Shown here one piece after another: positions 31,763 to 43,787 of a DNA stretch of 64,000 bases (positions are counted from its first letter, which is position 1; each line of letters begins with the position of its first letter). Source of the DNA: Primulina eburnea. Lineage: Eukaryota; Streptophyta; Magnoliopsida; Lamiales; Gesneriaceae. Location: positions 28,702,069-28,766,068 of the forward strand of contig NC_133104.1 in the NCBI RefSeq assembly GCF_022965805.1. The letters run 5' to 3'. The position numbers were made by a program, and so were the translations under genes. The notes below the pieces were generated by a model that saw only the letters and a list, made by a program, of their open reading frames with translations, did no database searches and was not told the origin of the DNA.

Positions 31763-33475
31763 ATGTCTTCATTCAATAAAATATCAATGTTTTCCAGAGA
31801 AGACTTCGATGACTGGAAAATAAGAATGCAGGCTCCTTTAGCTGCACAAGACGACGACATGCGGTATGTAATTACTGAAGGACCCATGAAAATCTTAAAA
31901 GAAAATACAGCAGTTGCAATAACTGATGGGGCACCTCATCGCATTGAGAAGACCAGAGAGTAATGGACAACTGAGGATAAAAGGAAAGCCAACCTTGACA
32001 ATGTGGCTAAGGACATCTTATATAAAACGCTGGATAAAGTCACTTTCAGCAAAATCAAAATGTGTAAAACAGCTAAAGAGATATGGAAGAAACTGATTCA
32101 ACTTTGTGAAGAAAACGAGCAAAACAAGGAGAACAAGCTATGGGCTGCTATTTAGAAATTTGACACAATCAAGATGAAGGTTGGAGATACCATACACGAA
32201 TACGATGAGAGGGTCAGTGGTATTATAAACGAGCTAAATGCACTTGGAAAGGTGTATTCTGACAAAGAAATAGCACTAAAGGTGGTCAGAGGTCTTCCCG
32301 AAGAGTGGGACGTCAAAACCATGGCTATGAGTGAATCAAAGGACCTTAACAAGGTTGAACTTCATGATTTTTTTGCTGATCTAAAGGCATACGAATTTGA
32401 ACTAAAAACCAAAGAAGGAGAACCTTCTACATTAAATGTCACAACTTCTTTAACTGCTATCAAACTAGAACCAACTGGTTCAGTTGACAAATCTGCTGAT
32501 CAGCTGAGCAATGACGTAATGTCATTGTTTGTCAAGAAGTTTGGAAGGTTTATGAGGATAAGTCAAGGAAACTTCTAGAAACAATATTAGAAAAATATTC
32601 CAAATAAGAACCTTATGTTTGCTACAACTGTGGCAAGACTGGCCATTTCATTGCTCACTGTCCCAAGCCAAATAAGGATAGTCGAGGATCAACTGAAAAG
32701 GGAAAGAAGCCCTATGAGCACAGAAGAAGAACCAAGGATGACAAGAAGTCTCTCAGAAAGAAACATGATGTGCTTCTAGCTGAGGAGAGTAAGTCAAAGT
32801 GGGCAGAAACTGACAGTGAGGAGTCATAACCTGAAAGCCCAATCAGTTCAAGTGATGATGAAGAAGAAGTCAAGTGCATAATGGCAGACAATACTGAACT
32901 GGAGTCAACAAGTGAATAGATATTTGACTTCATCTCTACTGATTTCACTCGTGAGGAACTCATTACCACATTGCATGACATGGTAAAAAAGTATCACAAA
33001 CTTGCTCGGTCATTGGAGAAGGTTAGAACTGAGCAAAATGAACATAATGATAACAAAACTGAAACTGATGAGTCAGTTGAAGTGTTGAGTCTAAAAATGG
33101 GAGATTGCAAAGCAAAAATGGGAAATGATTGAGAAGAAAGCTTTGATATATCAGTTAAAAACTAAAATTTCAAAACATACTGAACTGATTCAAACTTGGA
33201 ACAAGTCTTCAGTTCCATGGACTAAAATGAAGAATTCACAAAAATCAATTGATGATAAAACTGGTTTAAAATTTAACGGTCATGTTGAAAATTCTGCAAG
33301 TGATACACATCCAAGGTTGAATGAAAGTAAAGGAAAGTACATTACCTTTGTAAAATCCACTAACGTAAATAAATTCTCAGAACCAAGTAAACCAATTGTT
33401 CAATCGACTGAAAGTAAGAACAGAGCCAAACAGTATGGAATTGGATATAACTCTGAGATTCCAACTGATTCATAA
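31763..33475 (+). pseudogene. copia-A gag (plus copy), decayed
   Basis: Starts MSSFNKISMFSREDFDDWK at 31763. Stops near 31961 and 32153 interrupt the capsid part (KVVRGLPEEWDVKTMAM near 32280; LHDFFADLKAYEFEL). A stop at 32576 ends that frame. The zinc knuckle CYNCGKTGHFIAHCP lies near 32620-32665 in another frame. The acidic Ser/Glu segment and linker (33125-33475) follow with further shifts. Confidence 0.87.
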
Positions 33476-33768
33476 ATTGGTCACCTAAACAATACAGTTA
33501 CCAAAATCAGCACTCAAGGAATGACTATTACAATGACTACAACTGTAAGCCAGTTCAGAAACGATATCAAAAGGACAATTAGTTGGAAAAAGGTATTAAT
33601 CATACTATTTCTTCCTCACACCACACTTAATACCCAAAAGTAGAGAAAAACTATTTGGAAAACAACAACTGGAAAGTCAGTTAGAGTGGTCTAAGTCTGG
33701 GTTTCTAAAGGACTAATCAGTTTATGACCCAAATGAATATGGGTACCAAGATCATATACTGTGTGTGA

Positions 33769-34177
33769 TTGCAGGTGACATGTACAAACAAGGAATCCAC
33801 CTGGTATCTAGACAGTGGATGCTTACGGCATATGACAGGGGATGCAAGTCTGCTATCTCAACTGATCAAATACATTGGACCAAACATCATTTTTGGAGAC
33901 AATTCCAAAGGTAAAACTATGGGTAATGGTAAGCTTATCCATGGTAATTTTACGATTAAAGATGTTTTACTATTTGAGAATTTGAAAGTATAACCTGATT
34001 AGCAACAGTCAGTTATGCTACAAACACACTTGTTCAGTTAGAGACTCAACTGATGAGGTCATCCTAACTGGAAATCGTTGTGGAAATACTTACAAAGTCA
34101 GTTGGACTGATCAAACTTATGAACCAGTTTGTTTCATTACTTCCAACTCTTCTAAAAACTGGTTGTAGTATAAGAGG
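33769..34177 (+). pseudogene. copia-A protease (plus copy)
   Basis: The active-site motif WYLDSGCLRHMTGDASLLS is clear near 33800-33855, followed by IIFGDNSKGKTMGNGKL. The frame is lost near 33990 after LLFENLK. Confidence 0.85.
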
Positions 34178-35345
34178 TTGAACCACTTAAACTTTAAATA
34201 TATTGTCTATCTGAGTAACCATGATCTTGTAACTGATTTGCCCAAAATAGATTTCTCAAAAGATAAAATTTGTTCAACTTGTCAGTTTGGTAAGCAAGTA
34301 AGATGTTCATTCAAAAACAGAGGTTGTAAATCATCTTCCCAATGCTTAGAAACTGTTACATATGGATCTTTTTGGTCCAATACCAGTCATGAGTTTAGGG
34401 GGAATGAAATACACCTGAGTAGTTGTGGATGATTTTTCAAGATTTACTTGGGTTATTTTTCTCAAATCCAAAGACCAAACTGCTGCACAATTGATTAAGC
34501 TTTTCAAAAGATTATTAAATGAAAAAAACAGTTGGATTGATCGAATAAGGTCTGATATAAGGACTGAATTCATCAATAAAAATCTTTCAACATTTTTAGA
34601 AAATACAGGGATCAAGCATGAGCTCTCAGCAGCTAGAACTCCTCAGCAAAATGGTGTAGCTGAGAGAAGAAATCGGACCCCTAAAGAAGCTGCGAGACAA
34701 TGCTTGATGATTCTGGTATTTCTCAAAGGGTTTAGGCAGAAGCAGTAAACGCTGGATGTTACACTCAGAACTGATCAATGATTAATAAGAATCATTTGAA
34801 AACACCATATGAGATCTGGCATGGACGAAAAAGTTTGGTTTCCTACTTCAAAATATTCGGCTGCAGATGTTTTATTCTTAAAAATGGAAAAAATCATTTA
34901 AAATATTTTGAAGCTAAATCTCCAGAGGGAATATTTCTAGGATATTCTTCAATGATTAAAGCTTATAGAAATTTTAATAAAAGCTCTTTAAATGTTGAAG
35001 AATCAATACATGTTGTATTTGATGAATCTGTGCTAACTGATAAGCCAACTGATCTAGTTAAGGTAGTTGATCGATTTACAGATATCAATTTGGAGGATGA
35101 TAATGAAGAAGAGAATCATATCAATCGAAACATCCTTAAAACACCTGAACCAGAAGTACTTGATCAATTAGTTGAACATGAAGTTGTTCCTGATAATCAA
35201 TTGGTGGAGCATATTGATAATATTCAATTACCAACTGATACAACTCCAACTGAAACTGAAGAAAACATTCAGTTGGCAACTGAAGTAGTTGCTGATATGG
35301 ATGCAACAAAACTAAGCTCAGATGGAAGAAATCACATCCTCTAGA
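34178..35345 (+). pseudogene. copia-A integrase (plus copy)
   Basis: The zinc region CSTCQFGKQVRCSF precedes a frameshift that hides the first catalytic Asp (LLHMDLFGP is readable near 34350-34375 in another frame). The second Asp segment reads RSDIRTEF instead of the usual SDRGTE. The Glu lies in GVAERRNRTPKEAAR. Then comes TPYEIWHGRKSL and the acidic linker to RT. Confidence 0.86.
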
Positions 35346-35532
35346 ATTGGTGATAAGTGATCCATCTGACCCAGTAAGAACTAGAAATCAAATGCTTAAT
35401 TTATTTATTCATTCAGCTTTCGTTTAACAAATGGAACCAATGAAAACTGATGAAGCTCTTGCTGATTCTAACTGGATAAAACGATAACAATGTCTGAAAC
35501 TTAGTTCCAAAACCCTTTTCTAAAACTGTTAT

Positions 35533-36420
35533 ATGTACAAAATGGGTATTCAGAAACAGACTAAACGAAGATGGTCCAGTTGTACGCAACAAAGAAAGAC
35601 TTGTAGCTCAAGGATACAGGCAAGAAGAAGGATTGACTACGATGAAACTTGTGCACCGGTTGTAAGACTGGAAGCAATCAGAATGTTCCTTGCCTATGCA
35701 TTATTCAAGAACTTTAAAGTCTACCTGATGGATGTGAAGAGTGCCTTCTGAATGGTATGTTACATGAAGAAGTTTATGTTGAACAACCATCAGGTTTTAT
35801 CAATCATTCTTTTCCTGATCATCTATATCATCTGAACAAAGTTTTATATGGTCTTAAACAAGCCCCAAGAGCTTGATATGAAAAACTTTAAAAATTTCTA
35901 ACTGATCATGATTTTAATTTTACTGTTGGATCAGTTGATAAGACTTTGTTCAAATTGTCTAAGAATGATCACATTTTACTTGTGCAAATTTATGTTGATG
36001 ATATTATATTTGGGTAAACTAACCCCAAATTATGTGAGAAGTTTTCCAAATTAATGCAGTACAAATTTGAGATTAGTATGATGGGTGAACTGATATTTTT
36101 CCTTGTTCTGCAAGTGAAGCAACTAGAAACTGGTATTTTTATCAGTCAGACCAAATATACGAAGGAACTGCTCAAGAAGTTTTGCATGGAAACATGATCA
36201 GTGGCAAGTACTCCCATGAGTTCATCAGTCAAACTAGAAAATGATCAAGGGGGAATATCAGTTTAGACGACATTCTACAGAGGTTTAATAGGTTCATTAT
36301 TATACTTAACTGCTAGTCATCCTGATATTGTATTTGATGCTTTTATGTGTGCTAGATTTCAAGAAAATCCTAAGCAATCGCATTTTTCAGCTGCCAAACT
36401 TATTTTAAAATATCTTCAAG
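35533..36420 (+). pseudogene. copia-A reverse transcriptase (plus copy)
   Basis: RIDYDETCAPVVRLEAIRMF and YLMDVKSAF are open near 35625-35750. After a one-base shift come YGLKQAPRA (then a stop) and [10 protein letters not shown] (then a stop near 36015). The same region in the minus copy has no stop at all. Confidence 0.86.
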
Positions 36421-36790
36421 GCACACAAAATGTGGGATTACGGTATGCTAAATACTCTTCTTTCAATTTAGTTGGGATTATTGTATTTGCTGTGTCAAAA
36501 TGCTCTTGATTCAACAACAATTGAAATATTATGGAGTCCATGCAAAAGAATCTCCAATATTTTGTGACAATACAAGCACAATTCCGATCACATACACTCT
36601 AGTTCTTCACTCAAGGACCAAGCACATTGATGTCAGGCATCATTTCATCAGAGATCATGCTCTAAAGAAAGCAATCAGACTGGAATATGTGCCAATTGAA
36701 CAAAAAGCTGTTGACATCTTCACCAAACCTTTACCAGAGACTATGTTTTTTCCCATTCGCAATATTCTTGGTTTAATTGACTTGTCTTAA
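36421..36790 (+). pseudogene. copia-A RNase H (plus copy)
   Basis: The end of RNase H is open ([50 protein letters not shown]) and closes with the same GLIDLS terminus as the minus copy. The first half, including the GYSDAD and TEAEY blocks, is largely deleted near 36470-36500. Confidence 0.85.
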
Positions 36791-36886
36791 TTATATCAGT
36801 TTTATTGTTGATATGTAAGTTGTTGTGATTCAGTTAGTCATTTATCAGTTACTACAGTTAGTTAGTTGTTTGTCAATTGATGCCAG

Positions 36887-37249
36887 TTAGTTTTGCAAAT
36901 AAGAAAAGAAACAAATATCATGACTGTTGATACTCCTGAAGGCTTCTGTAGTAGAAATACTTTCTAGAAAGTACCACTCTTTCTTGAGCATCAGATGAAT
37001 CAACACATCATATTTAACAAGCTTGGAAATATGATCGACTTCAGCAAGTCTCTTATACTTCCTTGCAATTGATCTCTACTTAGCAGTAGCAGGAAATTCA
37101 CCAATGTGAATTGATTGGAGATCATGAGCCGTGCTCCGAATGGACATAACTTCTGAAAAGACGTACTCCTCAAGAGCCTTCTTCAATCTTTCAAAACGAA
37201 GAAGTATACATTAAGGATCAGGGACGTTGGAACTGCTTGAACAATCCAT
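36887..37249 (-). pseudogene. Antisense gene homologue in plus copia-A
   Basis: On the strand opposite to the element, an ATG at 37249 opens a 121-codon frame ending at 36887 with two in-frame stops (codons 13 and 58) but no frameshift. Landmarks shared with antisense gene 1 (12473-12904) are a Ser-rich start, LKKALEEYVFSEVMS against IEEYVLKKVMS, HDLQSI against HDLQRI, RKYKRL, LIHLMLKKEWYFLESISTTE against LWKEWHLIEKISITES. It sits at the same place between pol and ORF3. The last 20 residues of the family are not recognisable. A TATA box precedes it. Confidence 0.72.
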
Positions 37250-37283
37250 CAGTGTTAAGATGTTATTATCGAATAACAATGGT

Positions 37284-37294
37284 CTTATTTATAG
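37284..37294 (-). promoter_or_regulatory. TATA box of the antisense homologue
   Basis: On the minus strand CTATAAATAAG lies about 40 bp before the ATG at 37249, the same 11-mer and almost the same spacing as before antisense gene 1 in the other copy. Confidence 0.65.
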
Positions 37295-38364
37295 ACGGTT
37301 ATTAAAGAGATAGGTGGAAGACGAAGATTCATCAGTTACCAAAATAGACTGAACCGATCCAGACTAAGTTTCTCTTACCCTTCTTTTAATTTTTATTCAT
37401 TTGTTGAGGGTGAATATCGAATATAAATGGTTAACTGAGAAGAAAATAGCCAGTTAGTCCTTAACTAAAATGATTCAACTCATAACTGGTCACTCAGTTG
37501 ATGACCTAACTGATCTTGTCCAATAAGTTAACTGATTAATCGAATAATATTCTACATTAAGTAATGTGACTGATTGATTACGCATTTAATTGTTGTCTTT
37601 CAATGAATAGCATTTTGAAACGTGGACCCACGTGATCTATTTATGTTTTACATACGTTTTCATCACACGTACACATGCTTTTATTCAAATTCTCTTGGAC
37701 TGACACATGTCAAAAATTTTAACCATCACATACATATGTACTATACCCCACTCTTATTCAGTTTTTCATTACGATTATTTCGATTTACAGCGAAAATCCA
37801 AACTCAAAGCATTATTTCTCGCAGAAAATCATTCCATCAAATGGTAAATCAAGTCCCAGCTCACTTTCTAAATGCTATGACAATCAATTTTGCCTCAGTT
37901 ATGTCTATTCTTGATCAAGCTGTGAAGAACATCTTTAAAAAATTGGAAGTAGCTGGACTCAAACTATTTTTTGGATTATCTTCCCATGAAATCTACCCTA
38001 AAGAGATTCAAGATCTTTACGTAAATGGATACGTCACTACAACTGGCAACATCGCAACTACTATCAATGGTCAGTTGCTGATCATTGATTAGGACTCCTT
38101 CACCAATATATTTCAGCTGTCTGCTGATGGGCTAGCTAACATTTCTGAAATCAAAAATGCTGATCTTGAGGAGATGCAAACTGCTCTTTCTGCTGATGGA
38201 CGGAAAATCAAAGTTTCCGATCCAAAGAAGGAACTTAAGCCAGAAGTTCAGTTGCTGGTCGATATTGTAGACAAGGGGCTATTAGCGAAGGCAGGATCAT
38301 TTCCTGCTCTCACACTGAAGAAATTTCATGCCATGACTGCTCTCATGGCTGACAGGAGACTTAA

Positions 38365-39343
38365 TGTTGGAAACTAAATTCTGGAGTTTGACAAAACACA
38401 AATCAAACTGATCAAATCAACTAATACATGAAAGCAAATTCGGCAGCTGGACATTCAACTGAAATCAGTTGAAACAAACTGATCAGTTGAGAACAGATCA
38501 GTTAAAACATTCAGCCGAAAACATTAAAGCTTCTCAACTGAAGATACCTCGGGAAAGATCATTCAACAGACAAAAAGACATATCAGACAGCAACTGAATA
38601 TGGAAAGCCGCACTGCATAGAACAACGTATTTCGGCTATTGAGATTAATACGCCGTCGTACAATAAATGATGAAGCGGCAATCGAGAACATTGTCCAAGA
38701 AATGATAAGGTGGCAATCAACGGATACGAGAATTCAAAATTACCGTTGAAAGATAAGTCTATAAATATGACTAAAGAGCAGTTGACAAGACACACGATTG
38801 ACCAATCTCAAACTTGCCATTACTCCGTCAAAATCTCAGCTCACACTTATCAGATCTACTCGTAGCAATCAAGGCTACACATTGAGCAAACTAGCACTCT
38901 GAAATATTGATAATTCGATAAGTGCTAAGTTCAGTTACTTACAGAGATCATTGTATTATACTAAGAGTTTCAGTTCAGGCAATAAATAAGTCCTAACTAA
39001 AGTGGGTCTGTACAAGCGTTGTACTCGATCAAAGTCTTTTAGTGAATATCCTATCCTTGTGATAGAAGGGGTGACGTAGGAGTTATTCAATTCTCCGAAC
39101 ATCCAGAAACATATTGTGTTATCTTTACTTCAGCTCTTTATTTCCAGTTAGATATTCTATCTTTCAATCAGTTTATTTTCCGCAACTGCTTATTCAGTTT
39201 AACTGATTGATATTGACCGACGGGATACTTAGTTCAGTTTGTAACAAAACTGAACTACCTTTTTCGAAAAACATTTAAATTCCTAGAAGTGTTTATTCAA
39301 CCCCCCCTTCTAAACACTCCTTAGTCAATAACCGATCCTAACA
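38365..39343 (+). mobile_element. Solo copia-A LTR with TSD CTTAA
   Basis: A 979-bp LTR from TGTTGGAAACT to GATCCTAACA, flanked by CTTAA at 38360-38364 and 39344-39348. This is the product of LTR-LTR recombination after insertion of a copia-A into another copia-A. A TATA box CTATAAATA lies at 38759-38767. It defines the exact ends of the family LTR. Confidence 0.95.
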
Positions 39344-41175
39344 CTTAACTTGAAGAATATCATATTCAACATTTTGAATAACATGTGTAGTGCAACTCAG
39401 CTACATGCTGAAAGTCAAGGGGTTGGTGGGTGATGATTCTGAAAGATCATCCAAGCTCAAAATCTTCAATGCGAAGAATGTCCAGCCGCCAAAGCCGAAA
39501 CTGGACATGTCTCCTGAGCAATTCTTGAAGGTGAAGAAGAAAATCGGGACGCATGAGGCCCCAAAATCTAATCAGAAAACCAAGAATACAGTTCACAAAA
39601 AGACAATCATGAGAAAACTGATTGTCAGCGAGTCTGATTCTGAGAAGACTCAGTCACCCAAAATCACCAAGAGACCCATGAATCTGAATACCAAACCTAC
39701 TGCTGCAGTTGGAACCATCCCAACTGAAAGGATGATTCAGTCAGGAGCTCAACAGCCTATTAAGGCTACACCTCTGATAGTTGTACCAACTGAACCATCA
39801 ATTGAGGTTCAGTTACCTCTTTCTGATGACCAATCAAAGAAGAAGAAGAAGATCACCGAATCTGGGGATAAGAAGAAATCGACTGGTGTCAAGGCTCTAT
39901 TAATCACTATTTCTGGCTTAACCACTCTGCCTTTTGCCAGACCCAAAAGGGTAGTGATTACAGAAAGAATTGATGCATCCACATCAGGACTGAGTCTCCC
40001 TCATGTCCTGATTAATCCTAAAGGCAAGGGGAAGTTGAAAGAAGAGCCCTGACCGACCAACACAGTATAGACTCACATTGATCTTATCTGGAAAGTTTAC
40101 AAGGAATGGTTCAGATTCTGAACTGGAATTTTTGCCAAGCAACTTCAGAAGAAATCGGTTCTGAAGAAAATTTTTGACCTTGAAAAAGTTGTTCTGAAGG
40201 TGGTCAAAGCTGCTTCGGTTGTACATGCTTTGCAGTGTAAGAAGTATTTCTTCGATCAAATACGAGCCAAGAGTTATCAAAAATGGTTGCTCAGTTACGC
40301 TTGAATTATGATCCTACCAGTCCAACTGCCTACAATGACAGAGATGTCTTTAACCAACTGGAAATGGATCTTATCGAGCTACAGACGGAGATTAAACACT
40401 GAGAACTAGACCAAGAACTGATTATTCCGATAGTTTCCCAAGATCCTTCATCAGAAGAGCAAACTGAACAATCAGTTCAAGAACCAATCAAGGACCCAGT
40501 TGCTGAATCTTCTCAGCAAGAAACTACTTATTCTACAATTGATGCACAACCATCATCCTCTACACCTCCATCCTCAACTGCTGAACTTAAATTTTATTCT
40601 GATGCTGAGATATCACTGGCAAATCTTGATGAGGTTATCAAATCAGTAACCACTGATATTCAGCTGGATACAACTAGAGCAGTTGAAGAAAGTTTTTCAA
40701 ATGAAGAACCAGTCATTCAGACTGAAGAACCAGTCGAGCAGGCTATTTTTGAAGAAACTTAAGTAGCTAGATCAGTCAGCTACCATGACAGAACAGGCAG
40801 TTCTTGAAGAAACTGAAGAGGCTCAGCTGCACACAGTTGAAACTGAAGAAGTTCCGGCTGAAGAGCTAGTCAAAGATTCAGCCGCTTAACCAAATGAAAA
40901 CCAGTTAGTGAATCATCTGTGCAACAAACTGAACAACCATCTACTATTTCAGCTGATCAACAAACTAAAGAACCGTCAAGTGATTTTGTTGATCCAAATC
41001 CTTCTCCTCCTCCACAACTTCAACAGGAAGTCTTACATGAAGATGTTTCAGAAATGGTGATGCTTGAAACTGATACAACTCACAGATCTTTGATAAAATT
41101 TAATCATGAAGAAAGGGAGTAGATACCAGAAACCTCTAGAGCAATGTCTCCTGGTATGTCAATGGATACTGAATC

Positions 41176-42923
41176 TGTGGGGACCCAGACGCTAATTCAT
41201 TTCTTAATCATTATTGGGAATAATTCAATCAATTAAGATAAACAAGGTCTAAATTTTTATTTTTTTTAAAATACAATTGCGGAACGTAATGAAATCAGTC
41301 TAATATAAACATCAATATAAACTACAAGTCTTGTACAATTATATTACAAACAAACTAGGGTTCAACAACTATGTATCAAGTTCTGAATCCTAATCTACTT
41401 CTGATCCGGATCTCCACGTTAACTTGTCCTCTCTCATCCTCTTCTTGACCCTGATTTTGTCCCACCTGTTGTCATGCACACATGCAAACAGGACAACAGA
41501 CAGATAACTCCGGTGCGAAAATAATCCCAGTATAAATAATGAATAAATGCAATCATATAAAAACATATATAAAATCATAAACAGCCATCAATTACATGCA
41601 TCAGATCTGAAAACATGAATCGATATAAAACTGTAAATCAACTAGTGACTCGTCATCTCATACTCGACTCATCTCTAATCTAGGGATCCCGGTTCCTGGA
41701 CATTAGCATATATATCGAATCTCAGCAATAGGAGTCGATCTACTCCTAAGCAACATCGATATAAATCAAACATCCAGTGTCTCGGCATATCCGCCAATGA
41801 CTAGGCATCTCCGCCCATGACTCAATACATGCTTTGCTATAAATCAATATACTAAGCATATCAATCTCATTCAATTGCAAACATCAATGCAATAAAGTAA
41901 AGTATGTGGTTTTTGGGAAACTCGAGTCCAATCTGACTCAAGTCGATCTCCCGATTAACATTGATTTATGCCTTTCTTTCTGCGAATCTGACGAAGTCGA
42001 TGTCTCGAATTCGAAGCCTGTCAATACTCAATCTGGCAGTGATAATATCGAGGAGTACAATATCAATATACCACTCAAATCAATACTGGATATAATCAGA
42101 ACTAAATCAAATTCTGTTTCAACGGCATAACTGCACAATCTCGATATATCCAGCAATACGAATTAACAAATATCAATTTCCACAACTCATATTCGATAAC
42201 CATACAAATCTGAGATCAAATCTTAATCAAATCAATTCCGAAATTCATAACAATTTCATACAACATCTGTTCTTCAATCCGGTTTCGAATATACGATGTC
42301 TACTATGTCAAGAACACCATATATGAATCATATCTGATTTCTTTAACACCATAATTTCAAATCATATCAAAACGTAGTAAAACTTACGTCCAGTTGAAGC
42401 TCTCGTCAATGGAAACACGGTACTGAAGTCGGATTGAAAATCTAACGGACGGATCGTTCAAAAATAAAAAATCTAAGAAATGTAAAGGCGTAAGGATTTT
42501 CTGAAGCTTTTCCTCGTTTCTTTTCCCAAACTTCTGAAGGAATTGACTTTATATGTATATCAACTTGCATGATTAAGCCACATGTCTTATTTTCACACAT
42601 TTCAGGCGGCGCTCGAGCGATCACAAACTACCACTCGGGCGCCGAACCATCTGTCCAAGTACTCGGCTTGTTAAACACTGGGGCTCGGGCGGTCAAAACT
42701 ACCGCTCGGGCGCCAGACTTTCTGTCCAAATTTAAATCTTGTGATGCATTGGTGCTCGGGAGGTCCTTTTTCTACAGCTCGGGCGCCAAACATTCGGTAC
42801 AAGATTTTGATTGTAGTGCACCGGTACCCGGCTTCTCCACTCGCATCTTCCTTTTGCTCCTGAAATCTCAATTCTGTTAATTAATCAATGTATGATTACA
42901 ATGATAAAGTCTCGGGCATTACA
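41176..42923 (-). mobile_element. Solo gypsy-T-type LTR 1 with TSD GAATC
   Basis: 1748 bp from TGTGGGGACC to GGCATTACA on the plus strand, in the same orientation as the full gypsy-T. The target duplication GAATC is at 41171-41175 and 42924-42928. The ends and several internal stretches match gypsy-T (for example the TCTAGGGATCCCGG stretch), but the GC-rich block differs in sequence. A TATA-like ATATACATATAAAG lies near 42548-42562 (minus strand). Confidence 0.94.
42605..42835 (-). repeat. GC-rich repeat block of solo LTR 1 (CTCGGGCGCC type)
   Basis: About six copies of GCTCGGGCGCC/GCGCTCGAGCG-like words, spaced 25-40 bp apart. In element orientation they lie just upstream of the TATA-like sequence, the same position as the CACCGCGGGTGCG block of gypsy-T but with an unrelated unit. 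Confidence 0.75.
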
Positions 42924-43184
42924 GAATCCATGTTCGAAGAAATCTAATCTGTTAAGAACAAACTCGTCAGTGTGATGAATGCCATTTCAAGCATCCAGTC
43001 ACCCCAGCTTGCGCATACCTCGAAGCTCAACTCTTCAAATGAGTTTACTACGATAAGGATACAACTCATCCAAGAGAATGTGACTTCACTATTTCTCCAT
43101 ATGGAAGAAATAAAAAAGTACAGAGTGTCGACTGAGGCTCACTTCCAAACTCATGCCTTAGTAGGAAGATGCTTTGATTTTCTG

Positions 43185-43554
43185 TAAAAGACTCCACTAA
43201 AAGGATAGATTGTTACAAGATATTGTGATGAATGTTGTGTCAGACATACAGAAAGTTGATGCTTTTGAAAAAAAAAATGGAAAAAAGAGAAGAAATAGTT
43301 CAAAAAGAAGAAGACAAAGGAAAAAAGAAAAGATGAAGATGAACAAAAGTAATCAACTAAATTCAGCTAGAGGTTGAAGATTATGGCAGATTTTTTTAAT
43401 ATTCTTGAAGATTATTACATTTTTTTATTCTTTGTACGAATCTGTACATTGGAAGAATTATTTTATCTACAAAGAATTCGAAGATTATTTTAGTTCAGTT
43501 GCAGTTGATCAGTTCAAATATTCCAAGTTTTGTCAAACACCAAAAATGGGAAAT
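43185..43554 (+). other. copia-A 3' untranslated region and PPT
   Basis: Non-coding: a strongly purine-rich tract of Gly/Lys-like codons (43260-43345), then AT-rich sequence, then a polypurine tract CAAAAATGGGAAAT at 43541-43554 that touches the 3' LTR. Confidence 0.65.
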
Positions 43555-43787
43555 TTTTGGAAACTAAATTTCGGTTATTTGACAAACTAAGTGCTTAAAT
43601 CAATTGCATTAACTGATCAAAAAATTTGAAAGTAACTGAAAAAATACTCACACTGAAAGTTTCCTAAAACTGAAGATTAATGCGCAGATTAACAAAGGCA
43701 ACTGAACCAGCTGAACTGAACTTACGCAGAAAAATGACTGATCAGTTGGAAAATCGATCGGTTGCTACATTCAGTTGTGAGCTTATC

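Larger units (their letters stand above)
37841..43184 (+). pseudogene. copia-A ORF3 (plus copy), split by two LTR insertions
   Basis: Starts MVNQVPAHFLNAMTINFASV at 37841. Host pieces are 37841-38364, 39349-41170 and 42929-43184. The N-terminal domain (IYPKEIQDLYVNGYV, QLLVDIVDKGLLAKAGS) matches the minus copy, with a stop near 38090. A solo copia-A LTR splits it at the helix that reads MADRRLN. The middle piece is a basic Lys/Pro-rich linker (39390-40052), then FFDQIRAK near 40250, then a Ser/Gln/Glu-rich tail. A gypsy-T solo LTR separates the last 85 codons, which are helical. Intact length would be about 850-900 residues. I see no membrane segments; the function is unknown. Confidence 0.75.

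Noticed and set aside
13600..36400. Large inverted repeat formed by the two copia-A copies, considered as one palindromic rearrangement
   Set aside because: The copies differ in damage, in antisense gene number and in nested insertions, and each has its own flanks. Two independent insertions in opposite orientation explain it.
37622..37840. Upstream extension of ORF3 in the plus copia-A copy
   Set aside because: The ORF is open upstream of 37841, but the minus copy starts at the equivalent MANQIPAH position and the upstream residues of the two copies do not match. The Met at 37841 is the better start.
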